45,799 nt of DNA from Spartobacteria bacterium (GTDB lineage: Bacteria > Verrucomicrobiota > Verrucomicrobiia > Chthoniobacterales > Chthoniobacteraceae). Made by a program: the position numbers and the translations under genes. The notes beneath the pieces were generated by a model. It ran no database searches. It was not told the origin of the DNA and was given only the letters and a program-made list of their open reading frames with translations. Below, piece by piece: positions 23,315-33,207 of the stretch (position 1 is the stretch's first letter; every line of letters starts with the position of its first letter). Where the stretch lies: assembly GCA_021324395.1 (NCBI GenBank), contig JAJPJG010000034.1, positions 1 through 45,799 of the forward strand. Direction: 5' to 3'.

Positions 23315-26200
23315 ATGATCAATCAACTACTCTCCTTGCTTACGCGCGAAAACAAAATCCCCGCGGAAGCTTCACCCCGATCGAAGCCCTGCCGCGCCGG
23401 AATCGAAATGCTCGAATCCCGGATCGCGCCGGCAATTTTTGTCGTCACGACTTTTGCGGATGAAGTGACTCCGGGCGATGGCAAGCTTTCGCTGCGCGAA
23501 GCGATCAACCTCGCCAATGGCAACGGCATCGCGTCGGACACGATCGTCCTGCACGCCGGCACCTACAAAATCGGTCTCTTCGGCTCAGGCGATGACGCGA
23601 ATGCGACCGGCGATTTTGATATCACGGGAGATTTGCGGATCGTGGGCGCGGGGGCGAACCACACGAAGATCGACGGCAACGGCGCGGATCGTGTCTTCGA
23701 CATTCTCGCTCCGGCATCGGGCGCGCACGTCTCTTTCAAAAATCTCACCATCACCGGCGGGTTGGCGGCGGGCAAGGGCGGCGGGATTCGCGCGAATAAT
23801 GGCAATGTCGCAAACATCGGACTCAATGGCGTGACGATGACGGGCAATCATGCCAGCAGCAACGGCGGCGCGATTTACAGCGACCTCGGGGACATCTCGT
23901 TATTCGCCAGCCATGTGGACAGCAACACCTCGGGCAGCGAGGGCGGCGGCATTTACCTGAATGGCGGCACCGGAATTGTCACTCTCAACGAGAGCACGCT
24001 CAACGCGAACAACGCCGGCAGCGACGGCGGCGGCATCGCGGATTTTTCCAGTGGCGATTTCAAGGTCATCAAGAGTCGCGTGCTCAATAATGCCAGCGAG
24101 AGCGATGGCGGTGGCGGGGAAGTGGATGCGAAGTTCGTGACGATCACCAACAGCATCATCAGCGGTAATCGCAGCGGCAGCGATGGCGGCGGACTTGACG
24201 TGGATTTCGGCAGCACGGGATTGATCACTGTCACAAACAGCATCTTTCACGACAATCGCTCCGAGTCCGACGGCGGCGGCATCTTTGCCGATGGCGCTGA
24301 CGTGAAGATCGTGCACAGCAAGTTCGACCTGAATGTGTCGGAGGGCAGCGGCGGCGGCGGCATCGATGACGCCGCGAAGGTCACCGTCATCGATAGTGCC
24401 TTCCTAAATAACAGTGCTGAAAGCAGTGGCGGCGGCATTCACCAGGAAAGCGCCGGCGACGTCAAGATCACTCACAGCATTTTCTCAGGCAATACAGCCG
24501 GCAGCGAAGGCGCGGGTCTCTACACGGAAGGCAGCAGTGACACGGTCACGATTACCAAGAGCACTTTTGTCAACAATCGCTCCGAGAGCGACGGCGGCGG
24601 CATCATGTTGAACGGAGACAAAGTGGTCATCACCGGCAGCACTTTTAAAAATAACGTCGCAGGTGGCGGCGGCGGCGGCATTGACGACGCAGCCGCTGTC
24701 ACGGTCACCGACAGTTTCTTCCTGAACAATACCTCCGCCGAAGGCAACGGCGGCGGCATCGACCAGGAAAGCAGCGGCGCAATCACGATCACGCACAGCG
24801 TATTCTCGGGGAACTTCGCCGGCAGCAGCGAGGGCGGCGGTCTTTTCGCCGAGGGCAGCAGCGACACGATCACGATCACAAAAAGCATCTTTTCCAATAA
24901 CCGCTCCGAAAGTGATGGCGGCGGCATTTTCGCAGGCGGCGACGCTTTGGTCATCACCGATGGCAGCATCTTTACAGGCAACGTCTCCGGTTCAGCGGGC
25001 GGCGGCATTGACGACGCCGGCGCGGTGACGGTGACCGACAGCTTCTTTATCGACAACACGGCTTCCAGCGGCGATGGCGGCGGCATCCACCAGGAAAGCA
25101 GCGGCGACATCACGGTCACACACAGCGTGTTTCGCGGAAATTATGCCGGCAGCAGCGAGGGCGGCGGCATCAATGCCGACGGCGGTTCCGGCAACCAGAT
25201 TCACATTACCGACAGCATTTTCGACAGCAATAGATCCGAAAGCGACGGCGGCGGCATTTACGCCAATGGAGATAAAGTGGACATCCTTCGCAGCAAGTTC
25301 ATCGGGAATTTCTCCGGCTCGTATGGCGGCGGCATCGACGATCCTTCAAATGGAATCACGGTGACCGACAGCTTTTTCCTCAATAACGCGTCGAGCGGCG
25401 ATGGCGGTGGCTTCAACGGCGAAGGTGGCAACGTCACCGTTGTCCACAGCGTCATCAAAGGCAACACAGCCGGCAACGGTAACGGCGGCGGATTCAGCGC
25501 CGGGTCGGCTGCAATCGTAACGGTTTCCGACAGCACCATTACCGGCAATACCGCGACCGGCAACGGCGGCGGTTTCACCGCGGACGGCACCACGCTGGTC
25601 ATGACCGGCAGCACCGTCAGCGGCAACCGCGCGGGAGGCGATGGTGGCGGCATTTTCGAGAGCACGAGCGGCACCGGCACGACCATCGGCAGCAACGGCT
25701 CGTTCATCATCAACAGCACCATCAGTGGAAACGCCGCGCAGAATAACGGCGGCGGCTTCGACTTCGAGGGCGACGGCGACCTCACGGTGCTCCACGCGAC
25801 GATCGCCTTTAACAAAGCGAACACCGGCGGCGGTGTGTCCCAGGATTCCGGCTCCGGCACTCTTCACATCGGCAACACGATCATCGCTCTCAACAGCGCG
25901 ACCACCAATCCCGATGCGCAATCCACCTCGGGAACCTTCGACGACCTCGGCCACAATCTCGTCTTCGCGGATCCCGCCAGCTTGTTCACGCTCGGGAGCG
26001 ACATCGTCGGGAGCAAACCGAAACTTGGCCCGCTGGCAAACAACGGCGGCCCGACGAAGACACATATCCTGAAGCCGGGCAGTCCCGCGATCAACGCGGG
26101 CGACGACGCACTCGATGCGACCTACAGCATCGCCACTGACCAGCGCGGCCATGCGCGGCCGGATGGCTCGCACGTCGATATCGGCGCAGTGGAGATTTGA
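23315..26200 (+). CDS. Repetitive right-handed beta-helix surface protein with CSLREA-like start and choice-of-anchor Q end
   Basis: About 961 aa from ATG 23315; the frame also runs back to a TTG at 23285. There is no ordinary signal peptide. Instead residues 33-40 read LESRIAPA, a motif found near the start of large exported proteins of this group, followed by [13 protein letters not shown] (CSLREA-like). Residues about 120-860 are beta-helix rungs of about 27 aa of the form T-x-S-x-F-x-x-N-x-S-x-x-x-G-G-G-I. Four rung types repeat in fixed order, giving a period of 107-110 aa. The C-terminus ([20 protein letters not shown] ... DIGAVEI) matches the choice-of-anchor Q domain. Probably a surface or secreted adhesin or structural protein; no catalytic residues were identified. 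A terminator-like hairpin follows. Confidence 0.85.
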   Translation: MINQLLSLLTRENKIPAEASPRSKPCRAGIEMLESRIAPAIFVVTTFADEVTPGDGKLSLREAINLANGNGIASDTIVLHAGTYKIGLFGSGDDANATGDFDITGDLRIVGAGANHTKIDGNGADRVFDILAPASGAHVSFKNLTITGGLAAGKGGGIRANNGNVANIGLNGVTMTGNHASSNGGAIYSDLGDISLFASHVDSNTSGSEGGGIYLNGGTGIVTLNESTLNANNAGSDGGGIADFSSGDFKVIKSRVLNNASESDGGGGEVDAKFVTITNSIISGNRSGSDGGGLDVDFGSTGLITVTNSIFHDNRSESDGGGIFADGADVKIVHSKFDLNVSEGSGGGGIDDAAKVTVIDSAFLNNSAESSGGGIHQESAGDVKITHSIFSGNTAGSEGAGLYTEGSSDTVTITKSTFVNNRSESDGGGIMLNGDKVVITGSTFKNNVAGGGGGGIDDAAAVTVTDSFFLNNTSAEGNGGGIDQESSGAITITHSVFSGNFAGSSEGGGLFAEGSSDTITITKSIFSNNRSESDGGGIFAGGDALVITDGSIFTGNVSGSAGGGIDDAGAVTVTDSFFIDNTASSGDGGGIHQESSGDITVTHSVFRGNYAGSSEGGGINADGGSGNQIHITDSIFDSNRSESDGGGIYANGDKVDILRSKFIGNFSGSYGGGIDDPSNGITVTDSFFLNNASSGDGGGFNGEGGNVTVVHSVIKGNTAGNGNGGGFSAGSAAIVTVSDSTITGNTATGNGGGFTADGTTLVMTGSTVSGNRAGGDGGGIFESTSGTGTTIGSNGSFIINSTISGNAAQNNGGGFDFEGDGDLTVLHATIAFNKANTGGGVSQDSGSGTLHIGNTIIALNSATTNPDAQSTSGTFDDLGHNLVFADPASLFTLGSDIVGSKPKLGPLANNGGPTKTHILKPGSPAINAGDDALDATYSIATDQRGHARPDGSHVDIGAVEI
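24257..25250 (+). repeat. Higher-order repeat in the beta-helix gene, period 321-330 bp
   Basis: The codons for the repeated R-S-E-S-D-G-G-G rung begin at 24257, 24578, 24902 and 25232, spacings of 321, 324 and 330 bases (107, 108 and 110 codons). Between them come three other rung types in the same order: [17 protein letters not shown] and EGGGL/I. Copies differ in codons, so the array is old or under exchange rather than freshly duplicated. Protein-coding; not a CRISPR. Confidence 0.8.
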
Positions 26201-26252
26201 TCGAACCAGCAGTCTGCAATCGAGCGGTGGCGCAAGGCGCTGCCGTTTGCGC

Positions 26253-26270
26253 AAAGCCGTGAGGCTTTTT
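26253..26270 (+). terminator. Intrinsic terminator after the beta-helix gene
   Basis: Stem AAAGCC / GGCTTT with loop GTGA, ending in a run of five T (26266-26270), about 50 bases after the beta-helix stop and before gpmI. Stem and T-run are short but typical. A second inverted pair (GCGCAA ... TTGCGC, about 26230-26251) lies just before it. Confidence 0.55.
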
Positions 26271-26316
26271 CAAAAAAAGATTGGGCGTGCGGGCGCGGGT
26301 CATTCACATTCCCGTC

Positions 26317-27852
26317 ATGCCGAAACCTGTCATCCTCATCATCCGCGACGGCTGGGGCATCAATCCCGGCGGACGCGAGCACGCAAAGGAAAATGGCGAC
26401 GCGACCCTGCTCGCGCGCACGCCGTTTCATGACGAAATGTATGCGAAATATCCCGGTGCGAAATTGAGCGCGAGCGGCATGGACGTCGGCCTGCCGGAAG
26501 GGCAGATGGGCAACAGCGAAGTCGGCCACCTGAATCTCGGCGCTGGACGGATTGTTTACCAGGATTTAACGCGGATCAACAAGGCGATCGCCGACGGCGA
26601 GCTCGCGAAAAACACCGTGCTGCAGGAGGCGTTCGCGAAAGCAAAAAATGCGCGCCTGCATTTTCTCGGGCTTATTTCCGATGGCGGCGTGCATTCGCAC
26701 CAGAACCATCTCATCGCGCTCGCAAAAGCGGCTCGCGATGCGGGCGTGCGCGACATTCTCGTCCATGCGATCACCGATGGACGCGACACTTCGCCGACCG
26801 GCGGCGCGGATTATCTCGCGGGCGTTTGCGCGCAGCTCGATGGCGTCGCGAAAGTGGCCACGGTTATCGGCCGTTACTACGCGATGGATCGCGACAAGCG
26901 CTGGAACCGCAACAAACTCGCGTGGGACGCGATCGTGCTCGGGCGAGGGGAGCAGTCGAATAAATCGCCGGCCGGAGCGGTTTCAGAAGCTTACACGCGC
27001 GACCCGCGCGGCGATGAGTTTTTACAGCCGATCATCTTTTCGCATCGCAACGAACAGCGCATCCGCGACGGCGATGTCATCGTCTTTTTTAATTTCCGTG
27101 CCGACCGCGCGCGGCAGCTCAGCGAAGCGTTTCTGCGTCCCGACTTCAATGGCTTCGATCGCGAAGTGACGCCGCGCGTGGATTACGTGACGCTTACGGA
27201 ATACGACAAGACCTACGGCTGCCCGGTTGTTTTCCCGCCTCAATCGCTCTCGAACATCCTGGGCGAAATCGTCTCGCGCGCAGGCTTGAAGCAGCTCCGC
27301 ATTGCCGAGACGGAGAAGTATCCGCACGTCACCTATTTCTTTAATGGCGGCATCGAGCAGCAATTCGAAGGCGAAGATCGGACGATCGTGCCGTCGCCTA
27401 AAGACGTGCCGACTTACGATCACAAGCCGCAAATGAGCGCGCCGGAAGTGACGGAAAAAGTCGTTGCTGCGCTGCCGAATTACGATCTCGTGATCCTGAA
27501 CTTCGCGAATCCCGACATGGTTGGCCATACCGGCGTCGTCGAAGCCGGCATCAAGGCTGTGGAGACGATCGACGGATGTGTTAAACAAGTCATTACACGC
27601 GTTTTGGAGCTCGGCGGCAAGGCACTCGTCACCGCCGACCACGGCAATTGCGAGCAGATGCGCAACGCCGACGGCTCGCCAAACACCGCTCACACCACGA
27701 ACCTCGTCCACGTCATCTACGTGGCCGACGATGCGAAAAACGTGCAGGTGCAAAACGGCATCCTCGCCGATGTCGCGCCGACGCTTTTGTTTTTGCTCGG
27801 GCTGGAACAACCGAAAGAGATGACCGGCAAAAACCTGCTCGTGCGCGGCTGA
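26317..27852 (+). CDS. gpmI: 2,3-bisphosphoglycerate-independent phosphoglycerate mutase
   Basis: 511 aa from ATG 26317, the start that gives the family's N-terminus (KPVILIIRDGWGINPGG); the frame is open further upstream but not conserved. The enzyme interconverts 3- and 2-phosphoglycerate in glycolysis and gluconeogenesis using two metal ions and a phosphoserine intermediate. The catalytic Ser is in GNSEVGHLNLGAGR (about S67). Other family blocks: DGRDTSPTGG, GRYYAMDRDKRWNR, HRNEQRIRDGD, NFANPDMVGHTG and the metal-binding TADHGNCEQM. Length and motifs are complete. The next gene begins 30 bases downstream on the same strand. Confidence 0.96.
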   Translation: MPKPVILIIRDGWGINPGGREHAKENGDATLLARTPFHDEMYAKYPGAKLSASGMDVGLPEGQMGNSEVGHLNLGAGRIVYQDLTRINKAIADGELAKNTVLQEAFAKAKNARLHFLGLISDGGVHSHQNHLIALAKAARDAGVRDILVHAITDGRDTSPTGGADYLAGVCAQLDGVAKVATVIGRYYAMDRDKRWNRNKLAWDAIVLGRGEQSNKSPAGAVSEAYTRDPRGDEFLQPIIFSHRNEQRIRDGDVIVFFNFRADRARQLSEAFLRPDFNGFDREVTPRVDYVTLTEYDKTYGCPVVFPPQSLSNILGEIVSRAGLKQLRIAETEKYPHVTYFFNGGIEQQFEGEDRTIVPSPKDVPTYDHKPQMSAPEVTEKVVAALPNYDLVILNFANPDMVGHTGVVEAGIKAVETIDGCVKQVITRVLELGGKALVTADHGNCEQMRNADGSPNTAHTTNLVHVIYVADDAKNVQVQNGILADVAPTLLFLLGLEQPKEMTGKNLLVRG

Positions 27853-27882
27853 CGCATTCCGCTAAATTCAACCAACCCCCCG

Positions 27883-29241
27883 ATGATCCGTGCGCTGACT
27901 TCCGCCGCGCTCCTGCCCGCACTCTCGCTTTTCTCTGCGTGTGAAAAAAGGCAGACGAGCGACACAAAAGTCCACGTCACGTATTGGGAAAAATGGACCG
28001 GTGCGGAAGGCGAGGCGATGCGGCGCACGGTCGATAAGTTCAACAGCTCGCAAAACCGGATCGTCGTCGAATACCTCAACGTCTCGCAGGTTGATCGCAA
28101 AACGTTGCTCGCAACCTCGGGCGGTGATCCGCCGGACATCGCGGGAATTTGGCCGGGTAATCTCTATTCCTTTTCCGATTGCAACGCGCTCACGCCGCTC
28201 GACGATTTCATCCGCGAAGATGGCGTAACGGCGGAGCAGTGGCTCGCGCGTTACGTGCCGGTTTTCGCCGATCTCGTCGAATACCGCGGCCACGTCTGGG
28301 GCATTCCCAGCACGCCGTCGGTCACCGCGTTGCACTGGAATAAAAGCCTCTTCCGCGCAGCCGGGCTCGATCCGGAGCGCCCGCCGCGCACACTCGCGGA
28401 GCTGCGCGAATTTTCCGACAAGCTCACGATACGCGACGCGAACGGCGCGATCCGGCAGATTGGTTTTCTTCCGCAACAGCCGACGTGGTGGTCGTGGGCG
28501 TATCCGGCGTGGTTCGGCGGCGAGATTTTTGACGGGCGTGAAATCACCGCCGGCACGCGTCCGCAAAACGTGGCCGCTTACCAATGGCTCGCCGACTGGA
28601 CGCGTCACTACGGTCTCGATTCGGTAAAAGCGTTTACAAGCGGTTTCGGCAATTTTTCGTCGCCGCAGGATCCGTTTTTCTCCGGGCAGGTTGCGATGAC
28701 TCTGCAAGGCGTTTTCCTCAACAACTTCATCCGCCAATACGCGCCCGGCATGGATTACGGCGTCGCCGGCTGGCCCGAAGCGCAGCCCGGCGTGAGCGAC
28801 TTCACGCTCGCCGAAGCCGACGCGCTCGCGATCCCGCGCGGCGCGAAGCACGCACGCGAGGCATGGCAATTTCTAAAATACATCGCATCGAGCAATCCGA
28901 ACGCGCAGAGCTTTGATGAGCTGAGCGGCATCGAGTTGCTTTGTTTTTTGCAGGAAAAAAATTCGCCGTTGCGGCAGTGGAGTCCTTTTTTCGAAATGCA
29001 TCATCCACATCCGCAGATCGCATTTTTCCGCAAGCTCGCCGAGAGCCCGCACGCCGTCCACTCGCCGAAAATGGGCATCTGGGACGAATATTGGCGCGAG
29101 CTCGGCACCACGTTTGACATTGTCCGGCTGCTCATAAAACCGCCCGAAGACGCGCTCGCATTTTTGCAGCGACGCATGAGCGATAGCTGGCAATGGCATC
29201 GCGAAAGTCTCGACCGTCGCGAAGCGCTCGCGCGGAAGTGA
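27883..29241 (+). CDS. Extracellular solute-binding lipoprotein of an ABC sugar transporter (family 1)
   Basis: A 452-aa protein with a signal peptide ending LSLFSAC; Cys20 is the probable lipid-modified residue, although Phe at -3 is unusual for a lipobox. The mature part has the family-1 binding-protein pattern (HVTYWEKWTGAEGEAMRRTV, SGGDPPDIAGIWPGN, WGIPSTPSVTALHWNKSLF, PFFSGQVAMTLQG, HAREAWQFLKYI). It should capture an oligosaccharide or similar solute outside the inner membrane. No permease or ATPase genes are beside it, so the rest of the transporter must be elsewhere. gpmI precedes it by 30 bases, so they may be cotranscribed. Confidence 0.88.
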   Translation: MIRALTSAALLPALSLFSACEKRQTSDTKVHVTYWEKWTGAEGEAMRRTVDKFNSSQNRIVVEYLNVSQVDRKTLLATSGGDPPDIAGIWPGNLYSFSDCNALTPLDDFIREDGVTAEQWLARYVPVFADLVEYRGHVWGIPSTPSVTALHWNKSLFRAAGLDPERPPRTLAELREFSDKLTIRDANGAIRQIGFLPQQPTWWSWAYPAWFGGEIFDGREITAGTRPQNVAAYQWLADWTRHYGLDSVKAFTSGFGNFSSPQDPFFSGQVAMTLQGVFLNNFIRQYAPGMDYGVAGWPEAQPGVSDFTLAEADALAIPRGAKHAREAWQFLKYIASSNPNAQSFDELSGIELLCFLQEKNSPLRQWSPFFEMHHPHPQIAFFRKLAESPHAVHSPKMGIWDEYWRELGTTFDIVRLLIKPPEDALAFLQRRMSDSWQWHRESLDRREALARK

Positions 29242-29277
29242 GCTGTATCGACCAGCCAGACGCCGGATGATCGCCAT

Positions 29278-29319
29278 GAATTGAAGCGACGTTTCCACGA
29301 ATTGAAGTCGCCTTTCCAC
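29278..29319. repeat. Two-copy 21-bp tandem repeat between convergent genes
   Basis: Copies at 29278-29298 and 29299-29319 share GAATTGAAG and TTTCCAC and differ at a few middle positions. It fills part of the 97-base gap between the binding-protein gene and the desaturase gene. It may be a recent slippage product; no hairpin is obvious. Confidence 0.6.
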
Positions 29320-29338
29320 GAGGCTAAAAAACGCCAGT

Positions 29339-30238
29339 TTAAGCCGTCGCGCTCGAAGTATCCGGCTGCTGCTCGGTCGGCCGGCTTTTGTCCGGAAAAC
29401 TCGGATCGAGAAAACCGAGCGCATGCGGTGGGATGATGACGTGCGTGCCGGCGGCGCGTTGTTGCTCGAGGATTTTGTCGCGCAGCGCCTTCATCTCCGT
29501 CCAGTGCACCTTCGGCTTGTAGTGATGCTCCGCGTGGTAGCCGTTGTTGAACCAGATCAAATTATAGAGTTTGTGATAGCTGCTCACGCCCCACGCGAGC
29601 GGCACATCGGGATTGCCGCCGTAGTGCAGGAAGTAGCCGTTCAGATACGACAGGCAATGGCCGAAATAATAACACGGTAGAAAGAACAGCATGAACTTCC
29701 ACTGCACGATAAACCCGGCGATGACCAGCAGCACCCACGACGCGATCTCGAACACGCCGAACTTTGCGCTGAAAGAATCGCGCTTTGCGATGTCGCGATA
29801 AATCGCCTTCGGGTCATCGCGGAAATAGCCGAGGAACGTGTAGCTCCACGCGCTCTCCGCTTCGCCATCGTCGCCGTGCTTGTAAATCGAAAGCGGGTCG
29901 ACCGTTTCGCCGTTTTCATCAGGACGGTCGCTGTTCCCTTGATGATGTCGATTGTGGATCAACGTGTAAAACTGCTGCGAAAAACCCATCGTGACAGACA
30001 GCAGCCAGCTAAACGCATAGTTCAGCGTCTCCGATCGGAAGTAGGGGTTGTGAATGAAGTTGTGCGCGATGCCGTTGATGTTCCAGGAAATGCTTACGGA
30101 GTAGATGAATCCGAGCACTGCGAGCGCCCACCACGGCAGGTGCGGAAACGCAAAAAACAGCGCAACAAGATACGCCGTGTGCAGCAGCGCACAGCTCACG
30201 GGAATCCAGTCGGCGGCTTTAGACGCGAGGATTTTCAT
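29339..30238 (-). CDS. Membrane fatty acid desaturase
   Basis: A 299-aa di-iron membrane enzyme that introduces a double bond into an acyl chain. All three His clusters are present: H59-N-F-I-H63, H95-N-R-H-H99 and H235-A-E-H-H239, with four hydrophobic segments around them. The compact length and the motif NNGYHAEHHYKP fit short bacterial desaturases or hydroxylase/ketolase relatives of the same superfamily; the substrate cannot be read from sequence. It is divergent from lpxI with a 118-base shared upstream region, and adjusting membrane fluidity would fit the surrounding envelope genes. Confidence 0.85.
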   Translation of the reverse strand: MKILASKAADWIPVSCALLHTAYLVALFFAFPHLPWWALAVLGFIYSVSISWNINGIAHNFIHNPYFRSETLNYAFSWLLSVTMGFSQQFYTLIHNRHHQGNSDRPDENGETVDPLSIYKHGDDGEAESAWSYTFLGYFRDDPKAIYRDIAKRDSFSAKFGVFEIASWVLLVIAGFIVQWKFMLFFLPCYYFGHCLSYLNGYFLHYGGNPDVPLAWGVSSYHKLYNLIWFNNGYHAEHHYKPKVHWTEMKALRDKILEQQRAAGTHVIIPPHALGFLDPSFPDKSRPTEQQPDTSSATA

Positions 30239-30356
30239 GGGCAGAGAGTCGCATTTTTCCGCGAGGCCTTCGACTTAAAAAAATGTCATGTTTCGATTCC
30301 GGCAGATCATGCAAAAACCTGTTCATTCGAGGATTTCGAGCTAAAAGAAATGCGCT

Positions 30357-31166
30357 TTGGAAAAATCCCTCGGAATCATCGCCGGCAACGGCACGTATCC
30401 GCTTGCCATGGCTCGCGCCGCGCGGGCAGCGGGCGTGTCGCGCATCGTCGCGGCTGCGTTTCAAAACGAGACCGATCCCGCGCTCGCGCCGCTCGTCGAT
30501 GAAATTGAGTGGATGCGCGTCGGCCAGCTCGGGCGGCTGATTTCGTTTTTTAAGAAAGCCGCGGTGCCCGAAGCGGTGATGGCCGGGCAGATTGCGCCGG
30601 GCAATTTGTTCGATCTGCGGCCCGATCTAAAAGCGCTCGTGCTCCTCGGAAAATTGAAAGAGCGCAACGCGGAATCGATCTTCGGCGCAATCGCCGACGA
30701 GCTCGCGAAAGCCGGCGTGACGCTACTCCCCGCGACGACTTACATGGACGGCGACCTGGCAAAAGCCGGCTTGATCGCTGGTCCGCGCCTGAGCAAGCGC
30801 GAAGAACAGGACGTTGCGTTTGGTTTTAGCATCGCAAAGGAAACGAGCCGGCTCGACATCGGCCAGACCATCGTCGTGAAAAGCGGCACGGTGCTCGCGG
30901 TCGAGGCATTCGAAGGCACGAACGATGCGATCAAACGCGGCGGCTTGCTCGGACGCAAGGAAGCCATTGTCATCAAAGTATCGAAGCCGAATCAGGACTT
31001 CCGTTTCGACGTGCCGGTCGTCGGCCCGCAAACGCTCGCCACGGCAAGCGACGCTAAAATTCGCGTGATCGCAGTCGAGGCGGGCAAGACACTTTTGCTC
31101 GAAAAAGAAAAACTCCTCACGCTCGCAGACGAGCACCGCATCTCCATTTTCGGACACACGCTATGA
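30357..31166 (+). CDS. lpxI: UDP-2,3-diacylglucosamine pyrophosphatase LpxI
   Basis: 269 aa from a TTG start at 30357; no ATG in frame gives the conserved N-terminus (KSLGIIAGNGTYPLAMARAA). A purine-rich AAAAGAAA lies upstream. LpxI hydrolyses UDP-2,3-diacylglucosamine to lipid X and UMP in lipid A synthesis, replacing LpxH of enterobacteria. Family blocks include VGQLGRLISFFKKA, VMAGQIAPGNLFDLRPD, and the C-terminal domain segments RLDIGQTIVVKSGTVLAVEA and EGTNDAIKRGG. The stop overlaps the next start (ATGA), beginning a four-gene chain to the ArnT-like gene. Confidence 0.93.
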   Translation: MEKSLGIIAGNGTYPLAMARAARAAGVSRIVAAAFQNETDPALAPLVDEIEWMRVGQLGRLISFFKKAAVPEAVMAGQIAPGNLFDLRPDLKALVLLGKLKERNAESIFGAIADELAKAGVTLLPATTYMDGDLAKAGLIAGPRLSKREEQDVAFGFSIAKETSRLDIGQTIVVKSGTVLAVEAFEGTNDAIKRGGLLGRKEAIVIKVSKPNQDFRFDVPVVGPQTLATASDAKIRVIAVEAGKTLLLEKEKLLTLADEHRISIFGHTL

Positions 31167-32089
31167 ACAAAATCAAAGTCGGCATCATCGGCCTCGGACA
31201 CATCGGTAAAAACCACGCGCGCATTTTGTCGGAACTCGGCGAAGCGGATTTCGCCGCAGTGCACGACGCCGATCAGACGAACACGCAGCAGATCGCGTCG
31301 CTTTACAACACGCGCGCCGTCGGCTCGCTCGAGGAATTCGCCGAACAGATCGATGCGGCAACGATCGCCACGCCGACGCCGACGCATTTTGAAATCGGCA
31401 AATTCCTGCTCGAACGCGGCAAACATTTGCTCATCGAAAAACCGATCACCGAAAACACCGCGGACGCGAAGAAACTCGTCGAGATCGCGCACGAGCGCGG
31501 GCTCGTCCTGCAGGTCGGCCATGTCGAGCGATTCAATCCGGTGATGAGCAGCCTCGAGGAATGGCTCACGCGTCCACGATTCATCGAGGCGCACCGGCTT
31601 TCGCCATATCCGCATCGCAGCATCGAAATCGGTGTTGTGCTCGATTTGATGATCCACGACTTGGAAATCATCCTGCACCTCGTGCGTTCGCCTGTTAAAC
31701 ACATTGATGCCGTCGGCGTGCCGGTGCTGAGCCGCAGCGAAGACATCGCGAATGCGCGCATTCGTTTCGAAAACGATTGCGTCGCGAACATCTCGGTGAG
31801 CCGTGTGAGCCCCGAGAAAATGCGAAAGATTCGCGTGTTTCAATCAGAAGGTTATCTCTCGCTCGACTACCAAAATCAGAGCGGCGAATTGTATCGGCGC
31901 GAGGGCATGCAGATCGTGCGCGAAGCGGTCGAGATCGAAAAAGACGAGCCGCTCAAGCGCGAACTGCGTTCGTTTGTCGAGTGCAGCCGCGAAGGAGCGC
32001 AGCCGAAAGTCACCGGCTCGCAAGCGACCGCCGCGCTTGAACTCGCCGTGGAGATTACGCGGCAGATCGAAGAGCAAAACGCAAAATGA
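31163..32089 (+). CDS. Gfo/Idh/MocA-family oxidoreductase in the lipid A operon
   Basis: 308 aa, overlapping lpxI and lpxB by ATGA on both sides. The N-terminal Rossmann fold has GIIGLGHIGKNHARIL, and the family Lys is in LLIEKPIT; the C-terminal half is the usual alpha/beta substrate domain (DLMIHDLEIIL). Sandwiched between lpxI and lpxB, it is likely to act on a UDP-amino sugar. In bacteria such as Acidithiobacillus, GnnA (same superfamily) oxidises UDP-GlcNAc at C3 before GnnB transamination to give a 3-amino sugar for lipid A. No aminotransferase is present here, so GnnA is only a hypothesis. Confidence 0.82.
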   Translation: MNKIKVGIIGLGHIGKNHARILSELGEADFAAVHDADQTNTQQIASLYNTRAVGSLEEFAEQIDAATIATPTPTHFEIGKFLLERGKHLLIEKPITENTADAKKLVEIAHERGLVLQVGHVERFNPVMSSLEEWLTRPRFIEAHRLSPYPHRSIEIGVVLDLMIHDLEIILHLVRSPVKHIDAVGVPVLSRSEDIANARIRFENDCVANISVSRVSPEKMRKIRVFQSEGYLSLDYQNQSGELYRREGMQIVREAVEIEKDEPLKRELRSFVECSREGAQPKVTGSQATAALELAVEITRQIEEQNAK

Positions 32090-33207
32090 AACTCTACTTC
32101 GTCGCCGGCGAAGCGAGCGGCGATGCGCGTGGAGCCGAGTTGATGCGCAGTTTGCGCGAGCACGAACCGGCGCTGCAGTTCTTCGGACGCGGCGGTGCGC
32201 AGATGCACGCGCTCGCCGGAAATGAGTTTCACGACTGGAGCGATCGCGCGGGAGTCATCGGCATTATTGATGTGCTCAAGAGCTACACTTGGTTTAAAAA
32301 ACAGTTTGATGCGACGCTCCAGGAAATCGGGCGCATCAAACCGGACGCGGTGATTCTGATCGATTATCCGGGGTTCAATCTGCGCCTCGCGAGCGCGCTC
32401 AAAAAACGCACAAATCCACCGCGCATTTTTTACTACATCAGCCCGCAGGTCTGGGCGTGGAATCGCCGCCGCATTCCGAAAATGGCGCGCGTCGTCGATT
32501 TGATGATGTGTATTTTTCCATTCGAAAAACCACTCTACGAGCAATCCGGCTTGAAGACGGTTTTTGTCGGACATCCGATGCTCGATTCGCTCGCGTTGAA
32601 AAAAATCGCGGAGCCGCGCGATTCACTGCTCGTCGGACTTTTTCCCGGCAGCCGTAAACGCGAGGTGCGCAAAATTTTTCCGCTGATGCTGGGTGCGGCG
32701 GATTTGATGCGCGGCGAAAAACCTGAGTTGCGCTTCGAAGCCGCCGCTGCGTCTGACGCGATGAAATGGCGAATGCATCGCATCGCGGAGCAATTCCCAA
32801 ATCTGCGCTGCGAAATCGGTGTGAAAAGCTCGCATGAATTGATGCAGCGCGCGGCTGCGGGAATGGTCGCATCGGGCACCGCGACGATGGAGGCAACGTT
32901 CTTTCGCCTGCCGTTTGTTGTTGTTTACCGCACTGCATGGCTCACTTTTTACCTCGGCCGCAAACTTGTGCGCGTGCCGTGGCTCGGCATGCCGAACATT
33001 CTTGCGGGTCGCGAAATCGTTCGCGAATTTTTGCAGGAGGAAGCCGAACCGGCGCCAATTGCGGCAAAAGTTTTGCACTTGCTCGACGACGAAAACGAGC
33101 GCGCACGACTGGTGGCCAATCTCGATAAGGTCGTCGCGATGCTCGGCGAACCCGGCGCGAGCGAACGCGCTGCCGACGCCGTGCTAAACGCGTTGCGCAC
33201 AGAATGA
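32086..33207 (+). CDS. lpxB: Lipid-A-disaccharide synthase
   Basis: 373 aa, GT19 family. It joins UDP-2,3-diacylglucosamine and lipid X into the lipid A disaccharide at the inner membrane. Diagnostic blocks: FVAGEASGDARGAELM at the N-terminus, AVILIDYPGFNLRLA, YYISPQVWAWNRRRI, VFVGHPMLDS, LFPGSRKREVRKIFPLML and MVASGTATMEATFFRLPFVV. It starts in an ATGA overlap with the oxidoreductase and overlaps the ArnT-like gene at its own end, so the operon is tightly coupled. With LpxI it shows that this organism makes lipid A and has a Gram-negative outer membrane. Confidence 0.96.
   Translation: MKLYFVAGEASGDARGAELMRSLREHEPALQFFGRGGAQMHALAGNEFHDWSDRAGVIGIIDVLKSYTWFKKQFDATLQEIGRIKPDAVILIDYPGFNLRLASALKKRTNPPRIFYYISPQVWAWNRRRIPKMARVVDLMMCIFPFEKPLYEQSGLKTVFVGHPMLDSLALKKIAEPRDSLLVGLFPGSRKREVRKIFPLMLGAADLMRGEKPELRFEAAAASDAMKWRMHRIAEQFPNLRCEIGVKSSHELMQRAAAGMVASGTATMEATFFRLPFVVVYRTAWLTFYLGRKLVRVPWLGMPNILAGREIVREFLQEEAEPAPIAAKVLHLLDDENERARLVANLDKVVAMLGEPGASERAADAVLNALRTE

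Noticed and set aside
23700..25700. Regular repeats that might suggest a CRISPR array
   Set aside because: The repeats keep one open reading frame, have no unique spacers and encode beta-helix rungs.
25346..26254. A 302-codon minus-strand open frame opposite the beta-helix gene
   Set aside because: It is a by-product of the Gly-rich repeats read backwards (Ala/Val/Pro-rich) with no domain.
27868..28869. A 333-codon minus-strand open frame opposite the solute-binding protein gene
   Set aside because: No family similarity; the plus strand has a lipoprotein signal and family-1 binding-protein motifs.
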